Shown in pieces: positions 1 to 11,679 of a stretch of DNA of 64,000 nucleotides. Origin of the DNA: Onchocerca volvulus (lineage: Eukaryota; Nematoda; Chromadorea; Rhabditida; Onchocercidae); contig HG738140.1 of NCBI GenBank assembly GCA_000499405.2, positions 1,817,024 to 1,881,023 of the forward strand, given 5' to 3'. Both the position numbers and the translations under genes were made by a program. A model generated the notes under the pieces. It searched no databases and was not told where the DNA came from. It worked only from the letters and a program-made list of their open reading frames with translations. Each line of letters starts with the position of its first letter. The first letter of the stretch is position 1.

Positions 1-55
1 ACACACTTTCATATCAATCTTTGAATTGCAGAATAATTTTTGTTCGCACTTGCAG

Positions 56-1154
56 GCTATTTCACTTAATTTCAATTGTGTGAAGCTCAAATTGGAGCGA
101 CTAAAAATTGGAATGCATTTATGGGAAGAAAATGTCTTCATTCGCGAAATTAGAGATGTTAGTTTCTTATATTTTATTATATTCCTATTTGATATTTATA
201 TGTAATTTTTTTTCAAAGCAATTTCTATTCATTATCAATAATTGTTGCACTTTTGCTTCATTAACAATAATTGCTTTTGACATTTTCTTTATGATCACTT
301 ATCAAGGTGGAATTTAAACACGTCAACGATCCGGAAATGTGGAAAGGCATACTTGATCTTTTAGAGAATGACACAAGACGATTCAATCTTGCTAATCAGG
401 TTTGTGCAAGATAATTTTAGAGAAACCTCTAATAAGTTGTACTTAAAAACATCTGGAAAGTTTAGATTTACTTCATACTTGAATTACTTGTTAAGTGAGT
501 TTATTGTCTCATTAAATGAAGAACATTGCAGTGCATCATCCAAAGTTTTAATCTTATAATAAGGGAAGATATACTACGCATTGTTGCGTTATCAACATAT
601 TTTTATCTTTGAACCATTAACAATACGATTGTAAGTTTAGGAGTATTAATTTCATAATAATAATGGTGAGCAAATTAAATATGCAACTTCAGTAAGCATC
701 TGTAGAGGATTCTCTTTATAATTCTTAGAGACATTTAGATAAACTTTTTTATACTATTAAGAAAATATAATAATGTTTATTTTATTTGGCTTCATCTTCG
801 TGTTAATTGCATCATTATTTTCCGCATGCAACCAATTCAGTTTTAAGGATCTTTTTCATTCTTAGACCTTTCTTACTTAATTTTTAGTGTATGAAAATGA
901 GAGTATGTTTGGAGAAACTTGATGAAGTGCGTAGCGGTAAGTTATTATCTCATAAAGCACTGCCAAACACTGAACAATTTATGGCATCAGTGATTCTTCG
1001 CAAAATACGTCTTCTATTGAAATGTGGACATACTGAAAAAGTAACTTAATATTTTATGCATATTTTTGCTGCTTAGATATAGAATTATATTGTTAAAGAT
1101 AATTGCTAGGATGATTTAGTCGTTTCTGTGAAATTCTTCACTTATATATATATA

Positions 1155-1197
<43 letters not shown>

Positions 1198-4100
1198 TTA
1201 ATTTATTTGCAAAAGGAGAGAAAAGAGACAGACGACAATAAAATAGAAAGACTATACCAAGTTACTATGAAATAAGTTTAGCTCTTTTCTTCTGAAAAAA
1301 TGATGTTTTTTAGCAATACACATTATAGGCAATTGCAACTGCTCAAGCTATTTGTGAATTTAATTTATGCATTCCGGAATCATTCATAACTGCGGACTTG
1401 GAAGATAAACGAAAACTTTTCGAAGCTTTTTGGGATAGTGGAATTGCGCGTATCGGCGATGAAGGCGCAGAAGGTTTTCACATCTGATTTTGTTTTTAAT
1501 TTCATTTTTAAACTTCATAATATTCAGTGATGTCAGAGACCTTCAACTGTTCCATTTTTAACTTTAGGATGGGCCAAATCAATGGAACACATAAAGAATG
1601 GAACCGTAAAAACAGATCGATCGCTGTGCGAGGAAGAACAGCTGGAGTATGATAGAAAAGAAGCAGAATTATGTAATAGAGTTGGCTTAAATGGGTTAAA
1701 ATTACCTTATCGTCTGGTTTGGATAGAAATAGAACGTTTGCGCACGCAATATCAGTGGAGACCAATTAGAGATTTAAGTGCAACGGTATGTATCACCCAA
1801 GTATTTAGATATTACTAAAATAGCTGAAAGTTTTTATTCTTTGTTTCTTTCATTCACTTTATGATAATTGCAGTGTGATGATAGAGAACGAGTCGTGATG
1901 TTTCAAGATATTGAGGATGTGTTGTATGTACTCAGTCTCCCTGTTGCTTTCGATCTTTTCTGCAGCATTCTGGAAGAATTTGGAGCAGTGATATATGATC
2001 GGGTATGCGAACATCTTCAGTAAACTTGTAGTAGCATTAAAGGATTAAAAATCGTGATTTTCTTTTCATTCTTATCTCCAAAACTAGTTAAATGCCGTGG
2101 TACTGTTGAACTGGAGTAGTATTTGATCAAAAATGCGAAAAAACTTTCGTGACAGTTTAATAAATGAATTTTAATCTCTCTGATAGAATTTATAACACTC
2201 ATTTTCTTTTTGTTTTTATTTTTAACTTTGATATGCAGCACTTTCATGTCTGAAAATTGGTGTTTATTTTATTAGCTTTAAAATTTTTTAAAAACCAGAA
2301 ACAATGGGCTTACTTATTAGATTTTGATTTTTTTTTAATGATTTCTATTTTATATTATCTTGAAATTTTCGTTGCATTTTTTAGGATTCTACTTTATCAG
2401 CGAACATTATGCGTGAATTTGCCATTTTTCCTGAGCTTTCTCTACAGTTGAAAAATTTCGATAAATCGATAAGCAGATTTTTCGAATTGGCTTCTAGTTA
2501 CATGCAAGAAAAGCGAGATTTGCTACTATCATCACAGCTTCTCACGTATGTTTTATAAGGCATCAGTATTGCTAGGTTTCTAGATTTTAGTTACCATCGT
2601 TACTGAATTCATTGATTATCATCTTACTGCAAAATGAATTCAATTTTCAGTTGAAGCAATGGGTATACAATATGGATGATAAATTCTAAGCTTAGTGTGG
2701 AAATAATATTATCATCTTACTGCTATGGCTAAAATCTTTTCTGGAAAATCTAGAGAACATCCTTTATGCGTTTTGTATCATTAGTAATTGGTTTAGACAT
2801 CTTAATTTTCTTAAAATGGATGGTGAGCTGAACGAAAAAATGCGTTTGAAGAAATTTCGAGAAGAAGCAAAAAATATATGCCGCAGAGATAACAATATTA
2901 ACAACGCTTCACTAATGGCAACATTTGCAGAAAAAGTATGTTCTTTGGACGAATTTATGATGAGGCTTTAAAATTCAATTGAAAACAATTTTTTTGTCTC
3001 AGAAATCAAATTGATTGAAATGAATAGATTAGTGAAAAGGTGAAAACGGGAATTATTATCAGTTTTGTCTATTTAATGTAGAATTGGATTTATTTGGTGA
3101 TCTATGTTGATTTGTTTAGCTGTATGAACTGGGAGATAAAAACACAACAAAAGTTTGTACCAACAAATTCTTCATGAAGAGTATATGGAGTGAGACTGGA
3201 ATGGCACGGGCAGTTTCGCTGCTTCGTATGGCTATTGTTTGTATATCTGCAACTGATGACGAAGTCGAGAAGCGGCACCTCATCGCTTCTTTCATATGTG
3301 AAGGAAAGCCTATGGCTGATGATGTGGTAAATTTGATTTTGATAAAAACTATTTGATGTTTGACTATGATTGTTTTTTAGAAAATCTGAGTTGCTGCTTA
3401 AAGCATTTTTATTACCTCAACAATTGTTTTTAATTTGATTTTGGTTTATTTTTTAATTACTAGCTATGGGGATTTGAAATTATTCTGTCATTCAGTTCTT
3501 TAATATTTCATAAAACTTATTTCTTAGCTTTTACAAATTGGCATGATATCCTGAAATGATTATGCTCGGCATATTTTAATCTGCAATAATATCGAAATCT
3601 TTCTTAATCCTTAGTATATTATGCTGGAATCAACATGTTTTCAAAGATTTACGAATGTAGAATTAAATATAAGTAATTGAAATACGGACTTTCTCATTTT
3701 AAAGTTCCTTCAATTATTATGTCATTTCAGACAACAGATGCAAAAGAAATTGAAAAGCAAATTAACATTCGCCTTCATCATCTTTTGACAAATAAGTGCA
3801 CGAATGAAACATGGGCAGGTTCCGCAATTGATCTCGCAGCTTCATTGACTCTTCTTTTTGCTTATTATTATGCTGATGATAATAAAAGAGTATATCATTT
3901 AAAGAGATGTTACACAACTCTGTCGAACATCATGAAAAACAATTCGCAACGCAGATTCACGGTTCGTTTTATTTAAAATTAAAATTGTTTTCATTTTTAT
4001 TAAACAAAATGTAAAACAATGAATGAATTTGGTGATGTAAGTGATGGAGCGATTTGTAAACGAAGATAGTCAAGAGAAGACAAAATTGGAAATAAGAACT

Positions 4101-5765
4101 ATACCTTTAGAGACAAAAATCATCTACTTCTGTCAGTTACTTGTTCAACCAGGTAACCAGTAAAGCATTTTCTCAAAAAGATCGGTTGCTTTTAATGATT
4201 TATTTCGTTTAATATTCGCTAGTAATAAGTTGTTTCTTCATTACGTCTGATCTGATACGGATTTAACTAGTTCATTCATTTAAGAATTAATTTTGAAATT
4301 CTAGAAAAAATATGTGGAACTATTGCGAATGCATGTCACGAATAATCCATGTGAGCCCCAGCGGTTGTTGATGGAAGCATCTATAATGGCTTATCAAAAA
4401 TTTCCAACAGAAATATCATTTTTAAAAATTTATATAGACTGTTGTGCTGTAGGAACACGTGTTATACATTTGAGAAGATTCTTGGAAAATGATGTAGAAG
4501 GTATTATTTCATTTTTCAATAACTTTGATATCAACACTAATAAGTGAAAATTGAATTGGTTAAATGAAATATTTAATAGCAAACATCAGTAATTGTCAAC
4601 CTATTTATAGTCTTTCCGCAGTGTTTGTATTTTAGAGAGATGCGATTAGTTCTAGCATTTTTAATTTTTCTGCAGATCTCTTATTCTTACGAAAGTATGA
4701 ATTCTAATTTCATCTTTACTTCGCATGTTTGTATTTTCTTTCTATTTTCGTTTTGTTATGGCATTTAAGCATAAGATGAATAACAAAAAGAAATTTTCAA
4801 GCATTTAGGTATAAGATGAACAGGTAAAGAAATTTTTGCATCTTTACAATTTGGTAAAATTTGAACTTTTCTCTTCTCTATTTCATCCTCTTTTCATTCA
4901 ACACGATTTTCTTTCTTTTTTTTTAAATTGGTTAGGGATTCGCTTTTTTCCATGCATTTTGAATTTTTAAATTTTTTCGGAACACTTTTTTTTTTTATTC
5001 TATGGATGAATGAGTCAGTCAGTCATTATGTTATTAGAAATTTCATTTCATCGATGGCTTCTTCACAAACAACCCGTTTGATTTCACTTCTAGAGATTAT
5101 TAAAAATGAAGTTTACTAAATGTTTAAGTATAGATTGAATTTAATTCGTTTTAGATTGGCATGCAAATCACTGTCTTGCTTTCGGTTCTGTGTATCTTGA
5201 ACTGTTCCGATATAGAATATTGCTGGAAACAAGTGATTTCCAATCGCCTGAATTGCATCGTCTTAGGGCAGCTGTAAAAAAATCAAGTGAGCGTATCTGT
5301 CATCGTGATGATGTTTTCTGGCGCTTATTATTGCACATCGAAAATGAACGAAAAGATGCTCAACGTGCACGCGAAGTACTTTTTTTCACTTTTTAAAATG
5401 GCAGTATTTTTTTCTAAAATTGTTTCTTTAATCTTTGAGTGTAACTTAATTTACAGTTCCTCACAATTTCTATAGTAGCCGAATAAAAATGCTTCATCTC
5501 TTTTCTATCATTCTTATATTTGGCGTTTCTAAAATAATGCTTTTGAAATGCTAAGATTTGTTAAATTAAACTTTACTTCCGAATATATATTATGTTTTTG
5601 AAGGTGTTCTATCTGGCTTATGCTGAATGTCCGTGGTCGAAATCACTTATCATGGATTACAAAGATGTTAATGCTGGTGAGCATGAAAAATTACTAGATG
5701 CTTTAGTAGAAAAGAAGCTGAAACTTCGATGTGAACATGAAGAAATTGCTATATTGTTGCAATGA
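56..5765 (+). CDS. NRDE2: NRDE2 homologue (nuclear RNAi defective-2 / exosome-associated factor), 3' part of gene
   Basis: NRDE2 proteins are nuclear HAT-repeat factors acting with MTR4/exosome and, in worms, in nuclear RNAi. The start lies off the left edge; the first exon seen opens after an acceptor at 54-55. Exons by splice signals and phase: 56-157, 307-399, 888-1040, 1329-1473, 1568-1785, 1874-2002, 2385-2545, 2797-2935, 3120-3326, 3731-3961, about 4050-4152, 4305-4500, 5155-5375, 5604-5765 (TGA). Family resemblance is clear in the helix-rich segments (KLKLERLKIGMHLWEE; RLRTQYQWRP followed by an ERVVMFQDIEDVLY block) and at the C terminus (LVEKKLKLRCEHEEIAILLQ). All junction phases agree except between the exons at 4050-4152 and 4305-4500, which miss by one base; the exon start at 4050 has a weak acceptor. 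An AATAAA lies at 5772-5777. Identity confidence is high; the 4050-4152 exon is the least certain. Confidence 0.88.
1143..1197. repeat. TA/ATT microsatellite
   Basis: A short TA run followed by about 14 ATT units inside an NRDE2 intron (intron 1041-1328). No coding role is seen. Confidence 0.9.
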
Positions 5766-7647
5766 AAATGAAATAAAGAATACGGAAAACGATTGGGATT
5801 TGATTGTATTAATTTGTAAATAATAGATTGATGACATAAAAATTATGATATTTATGGAATCATATCATAGCACTATTGTCCTACTTCTGAATCCATTATG
5901 CTTGGGAAATCAACATGTAGAAATTTTATTATTCCATCACATTGTTTTGAACAGCATAATAGGGATTTCGGTCTTTCACTTTTTATTTATTTCACATGAT
6001 AAATTTTTGTCTTGGTAAATTCTTATGAATCTCGCTGGTCAAATGAAGTTATGAATTTGTATAGGAAATTATTCTAAATTCTAGTGTACTAATTATCTAA
6101 GCTTCTATTGCAAATTAGGAAAAATTTTTAATTATCATATCTGATTGTTACTGTAAAGTTAACTCAGATTGTGCGTATTTTATTTTTTTTATTTTTTTTC
6201 TGAAATATTATTCATTGATACTATTTCATGCTTGATTTCATAATAGGTTTCCATATAAAGTTTTAATGCAATATTAAATGTTTTCAAATATTACAAAATT
6301 TGTTTTACATAACTTGTTATTTTTTAATAATGGATACTTCTTATGAAGTTTGTACGCTTCATTCTATCTTTTTTTTTCTCGGAATTCCTAATTGTCTAAG
6401 GACGGAAAAGGAATATTTCAATTTGAGATTTAAATCTCTCGAGTTTTGGGCAAAAGCATAATCTTTCTTAGTGAACAGTATGGAGGTAATAGTCCTATTC
6501 TTTTTTTTTTTTTTTTTTTCTTCGTTTTCTGTTTGTAGGTTTTATAATCATGTTATCTTTTGAAGGAGAGAACGGAAGAAAAAAGAAGAAAAACGGGAAA
6601 AGGCATAGTAAGTTATGTCGAGATTGTTGTTTTCCTTTACAATTCGGGTATTTGTTGACTTTGTTTTAGCAATGGTACATTACTTTTTTATTTTTAATAA
6701 GACCAAATAATTAGTCAAGACTAATTTTAATTTCAAAGAATAGTCAAGACTAATTTTTTGTCTTATAAAGAGCAAAAAAATTTATTTGATTCTTCCATTC
6801 ATAAATAGCATATTATCCTTTTAATATTAGGAATATGATTATTGTGAAAATAATTTTTGCGACTATGACAATTCCTATTAGAAAAAGATATTTATTAAAA
6901 GGGAAACAATTACGAACAAAAAGCTATTGGAAAGTATCCAACTGACTTATCACTGAGTTTTTTTTTTCCTTTGTTGCTCGCAGAACAGAATAATCCCTGA
7001 TTGCTGATTGTTGTGTTGATTCGAATCGATTATTGCTGGAGTCGTTGTACAATACTGGTGGTAGAAAACCCTTGTCGAAAACTGCTGTAGAAACACTGGC
7101 GCTCGTTAACCAATCAATCGTGGAATAAGAATGTGCTTCTGCTCTAAATCCGATCCTTATATATCCTTTCAGAATCCCTCCTTCTTTCCTGATCTCCAGT
7201 TTGGCGTCTCATGATCTCATTTTGTTTACCTCTTAGTTGAATCGTTTAGCGTTCGACAATGATTAGCATTTTCTCAAGCAATTTTATCTCTTGCAATTAT
7301 TGCAGTTATATTTTTAATTTACCGGATCTATCATTATGCACTAATTATACAATTTCAGTAGATAATATTCTGAATAAAATGTAATTTTCTATAAATCTTT
7401 TTAATTTTCTATTATAGATTAATAATAGATAATGTAATTTTCTATAAATTTATTTTATGAATGAGTTAATAGATGTGTCATATGGTTGAGAATTTATAGA
7501 TAGGCCAGTAGAGATTATATTCTCGCTTCATTTGTTGCGAAATGAAATTTCATAATGAATATTAGATATTTGAAATTTTTTATTAATAACAGTACTTCAA
7601 AGTAAAATCGTGCATAAAAGCTATTCGATTGTTTTCAGGGGGATAAT
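5766..7647. other. Intergenic region NRDE2-TVP23
   Basis: No gene seen. It holds the NRDE2 polyadenylation signal (5772-5777), T tracts, and at about 6960-7260 a less AT-rich block related to repeat family R2 (see 37550-38100). The end holds a candidate trans-splice acceptor (TTTTCAG, AG at 7637-7638) for TVP23. Confidence 0.6.
6960..7260 (+). repeat. Dispersed repeat R2, copy a
   Basis: The right half (about 7140-7235) aligns by eye with 37795-37915 in the same orientation: both contain a CTAAATCC block, a CCTC...CCTGATCTCCA-type block and a TCA(C/T)TTTGTTTA block at similar spacing. No open reading frame explains the similarity. Probably a decayed non-autonomous element; class not determined. 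Confidence 0.5.
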
Positions 7648-9316
7648 ATGGCTACCAGTTTTGATTCAAAATTGAATATTTCTCAAGGACAAGGATTTAG
7701 AGGATCTACATTTCAAAGAACATTCAGGCATAATTTTTATCAAAATTTTCTTTCTCTTTGATGGCTTTATTTTGTGCGTTAGGAAATCAATATTTGTATT
7801 CAGAGTGTTTATAAATTGTCATGATTTATAGCAAGTAGATCGTAATTTGTGGAATTAAGTTGGAAAAGGTCAGGTCGACAGACATCATATTGTCCTTTTC
7901 CAACAGTTAAACTTATTGTGAAATTATAGCTAAGGTTTGAAAAATAAACAAAAATCGAAGAAAATAATAATGAAAACTATTCAAGTGAGCAAGGGGAGGA
8001 TCTAAAAGATAATGGCATTTCATTTCCAGGATTATATTATTACTAAGTAATGGATAGTAATTAAGCAAAAATAAAAATAAAGTATTGTTAAAAGTATTAA
8101 TGAAAGATTCATCCTAATTTTTTTTTTTTTATTTCAGCCATCCATCTATTGTATTTTCTCATGTGATCTTTCGTTCAGCTGCTATTTTCTTCTACGTTTT
8201 TGCATATTTCTTCACAGATTCTTTCATCATACATTTTTTAGTTATTGTAAGTTCCTAAACATATTCTTCATTTTTTTCATTTATCATTGTTAATGAATTG
8301 AACTTCTCTAGTCTCTTGCATTGCAATGATTATTTTCTACTATTATTTTCAGCTTATCTTATTATCCATTGATTTTTGGACAGTGAAAAATATAACAGGA
8401 CGTCTTCTTGTTGGGCTTCGTTGGTGGAATTTTGTTGATGCTGAAGGTAACAATCATTGGCGATACGAATCAGCAAAGGTATGGTTTTTATGCAATTAAG
8501 TGCAAAAGTTAATCAAAGTTTATTGTATATAAATGCTGATGGATGATCACTTGAGGAGGTGGAAAAATTTTGTGATTTGAATGAATGAAAAAAAAAGTTT
8601 TTTTCAGAATTTTAATCTGATTATTGATCTATTCGGATACAAAAAGCTAATTTTTGTGAAACTGAAGAAATATACTCTGTGCACTTTATTATAAAGATAT
8701 TGTTAAAAATTGTTGTAGGATATGTCCCGTTTTGATATTTTGGAACGACGAATTTTTTGGGGTGCTCTAGTTGCAGCACCGGTTATATGGACGATATTAG
8801 TATGCATTGCTTTTGTGACCCTGAAATGGGAATGGATGGTAGTAGCTATAATGGGTCTATTAATGAACGGAGCAAATTTATATGGTTATTTACGATGCCG
8901 ATGGGGAACTACTGATGAATTCACCAATTACATATCAAAAATAGCATTCCTTTCAGTCAGTTTTTGATGTTCTTATTTTTTAAATTAACAAAAGTTAATT
9001 TTCGTTTTAAAAAAATTAAATTTGTTCCTTGATCTGTATCTGAAATTTTATATGGCAATTAAAATTATGAAGAAAAATTCTTATTCAGTTTTCAGATTGG
9101 CTATTTTCACTACTGTTTTTTAATTTTTCTTTATCTTTTAAGAATTCAGCGACAACTTCTTTCCTGAGATTTAGACAGAAAACTTGAATGAATACAGCAA
9201 ACTTCTAAACATTTTAATGACTATCCATTGCTAATTCTGAACATTGTGTGTAATTCCAGATCTTATCGAAGTCAAATCAAGCCCAATCAAATCGGCAATC
9301 AACACAAGTTATTTAG
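7648..9316 (+). CDS. TVP23: TVP23 family Golgi membrane protein (FAM18 homologue)
   Basis: A 202-aa four-pass membrane protein of the TVP23/FAM18 family, which sits in the trans-Golgi and helps vesicle traffic. Exons: 7648-7727, 8138-8246, 8353-8478, 8719-8955, 9260-9316 (TAG). The family signature is in exon 3: a DFWTVKN block followed by [12 protein letters not shown]; exon 4 carries the [11 protein letters not shown] block. Hydrophobic stretches lie at about residues 30-45, 50-70, 125-145 and 148-170. The chosen ATG follows a TTTTCAG acceptor by nine bases, consistent with spliced-leader addition. The first intron has no usable GT: the only junction that keeps the family frame is AG|GC at 7728-7729, so it is read as a GC-AG intron. 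An AATAAA lies at 9462-9467. Length matches human TVP23 (about 205 aa). Confidence 0.92.
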
Positions 9317-11679
9317 ATGTTGTTATGTTGTTTTTTTTATAATTATAAAATTCTTTCCGTGAAATTGATAATTTTCTGTGATCATACTGTAAAAATGAGT
9401 TATAATTTATGTTTTTTTTTTTCGCTAATTCATTATTGTTATTGTATAAGAAGAAGATCAAAATAAAAGTGAAATTCGCTCAAATCTTATCACATCATTT
9501 CGAGATGTAGTATAATCATGATTTGATTTTTTTTTTTTTTTTTTTTTTTTTATATGAGCAGAAAAGAAATCGAAATTGTTTTGTTAGGTAAAAATAGTAT
9601 GCAACATCAATTATTAAAAATATTCTCATTTATTCATTCATTAAATGCTTGAGTTATATGTGTGGTCAATTTGACGTCAATCGAATTTTATAGCTTTTTC
9701 TAATTGCTTTTGCTATTATAAAGAAATAAAAATCGAATTTCAAAGGATATCTATCGTTTATAAATTATAAAGCAACATTTTCAATATTTATATAAATAAA
9801 AGAACAGGTTGAGGAGTTTTATGCATAATGAGTAATTAATTAGAGGATGTTTTATAGCACTTCCAAAAAAATGATTTCTGTTTTGTTTTTTGTTTATTTT
9901 CAACAGATATTGACTCACTCTTCCTGAAGTATTTTATGTTAATAAAATTTTACAGTGAATGCAATGGAAAGATTAATCTGCAATCATTATAATTGCCGCA
10001 TCTTTTCTGATATTTGAAAATTCGATTTTGGAAAATAGATTCAAATAAATTGATAAATTCACGAAATTAGCTTAAAATTTAGTTATTTAAAAGGAAAATA
10101 TTGATTAGAGCTGTCGTCTTTGGGATAATTTTTATCACATATAATAGGAATTTGAGGGCCTTTTTTAGGTATAAGGAAGGGTGATTTTTGATAAAAGCTC
10201 TAAAATATTTTAGTTATTATGTCATTTAATTAGTAAATCGCTAATGAAGCGAAAACTTACGAAACAAACTGGAAGTTTTACTGAAACGAAAAATAAATTA
10301 TAAATACAAAATGAAAGATAAGAATTAAGAACTAAGCACAGCTCGTCCTAATTTAGTATTGCTTTCGAACCTTCAATTAATTATTCAAAAATAGTGTTAT
10401 CATAGTGAAGGTGATTTTGTGAACGATCATGATGATAGTCATCTAATGATAACAATAATGACAATCATGAAAGATAATGTCGGAAAATCCGAATCTATCT
10501 CAAATTACTACTACAAAAAAAATTCACTTTATTTGTATAGTCACCAAATTCACATGTAAATTTCTTCATATTGAAATCTTGAACATCTGTTATATCTGTA
10601 CTTTGAACATCTGGTAAAATTGTTTTTAAAAAAAAAATCTTCTAGACAAAGGATTTATCTCATTATGCAAAACTTCAACATTTTCCCACATTGAGAGATG
10701 AATCTATTATCTAATTTATAATCATTTAACATGTCTAATCATGCAAATCTGTTTTCCCATGCAACTATTTTCTAACAGCTTAAGAAAATTGTAATTCATT
10801 TTTGTGTTCTGTTTAATCACTCCCACTTCTTACCAAATATAAGCCTGCTATATCCCTCACAGATTCATCCCATCCATCTTCACAACTTATTCATTCATTT
10901 ATCATCACGACTTCTTCATTCTCAACAACTTCATTCACAACAACTTCTTCCTTCAACACAACTTCTTCCTTGCTCCCATTTTTTCATATCATTTATTATT
11001 CATTTTTATTATTCGCGCTACAATAATTTCGTGATTATTATTATAAGGTTTAATTACCCAAGTTTGACATAAAGTGTTTCTTATATAATCACGATAACAA
11101 TTGTCCCACACTACCTCAAGCAACTACGTCAAGCCCCATTCGAATAAAAATCCCAAACAAGTTTCGACAGATAATGATGACAATAATAATCTGTAAATGA
11201 TAATCATCTCTCAAGTATTAAGAATAATGGATTGAAATTTGTTAAAAAATTTAATTTTAGAAATTTTGAACAATGTTATAATGATTATAGCATTTACTGT
11301 TATAATATGACATGCATAATAATGCCGATTTAAGCTTTTTATTTGGATGAAAACAATCAATTAATACAATTATATGTGTTAATGATTGAGATGAAATTTA
11401 TTTAAAGAATTTAAATTTTAGAAATTTTGTCAAATTTGAAAAATTTCTAAAAAAAATTTTTTTTTTTCTTTAACACATCACTGATTAATAAAAAATAGCA
11501 AGGAATTTGCTTTCAAAAATCATCAATATATTTGATATGAAAATTCGCAAAAAAAAAAAAAATAAATAAAAATTCACAAAAAAGAAAAATAAAAAATAAA
11601 AATTCGCAAGTGATACAAATAATCAATGATGAAAATAAGATAAATAACACTAAAATTTCGTTTAACTTTTTTTGTTCGT
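9317..11679. other. Intergenic region between the 3' ends of TVP23 and the globin gene
   Basis: Convergent 3' flanks. AT-rich, with homopolymer tracts (T run about 9529-9551) and the low-complexity block at 10860-10985. No exon-like sequence, tRNA or other RNA gene was seen. Confidence 0.6.
10860..10985. repeat. Low-complexity CAACTTCTTC-type repeat
   Basis: Degenerate units built on CTTCATTCACAACAACTTCTTC recur about six times. Translation on the plus strand is Thr/Ser-rich but has no start and no exon context, so it is treated as non-coding. Confidence 0.55.

Noticed and set aside
7010..7040. TTCGAATC word resembling a tRNA B box
   Set aside because: No A box at proper spacing and no cloverleaf can be drawn; it lies within repeat R2.
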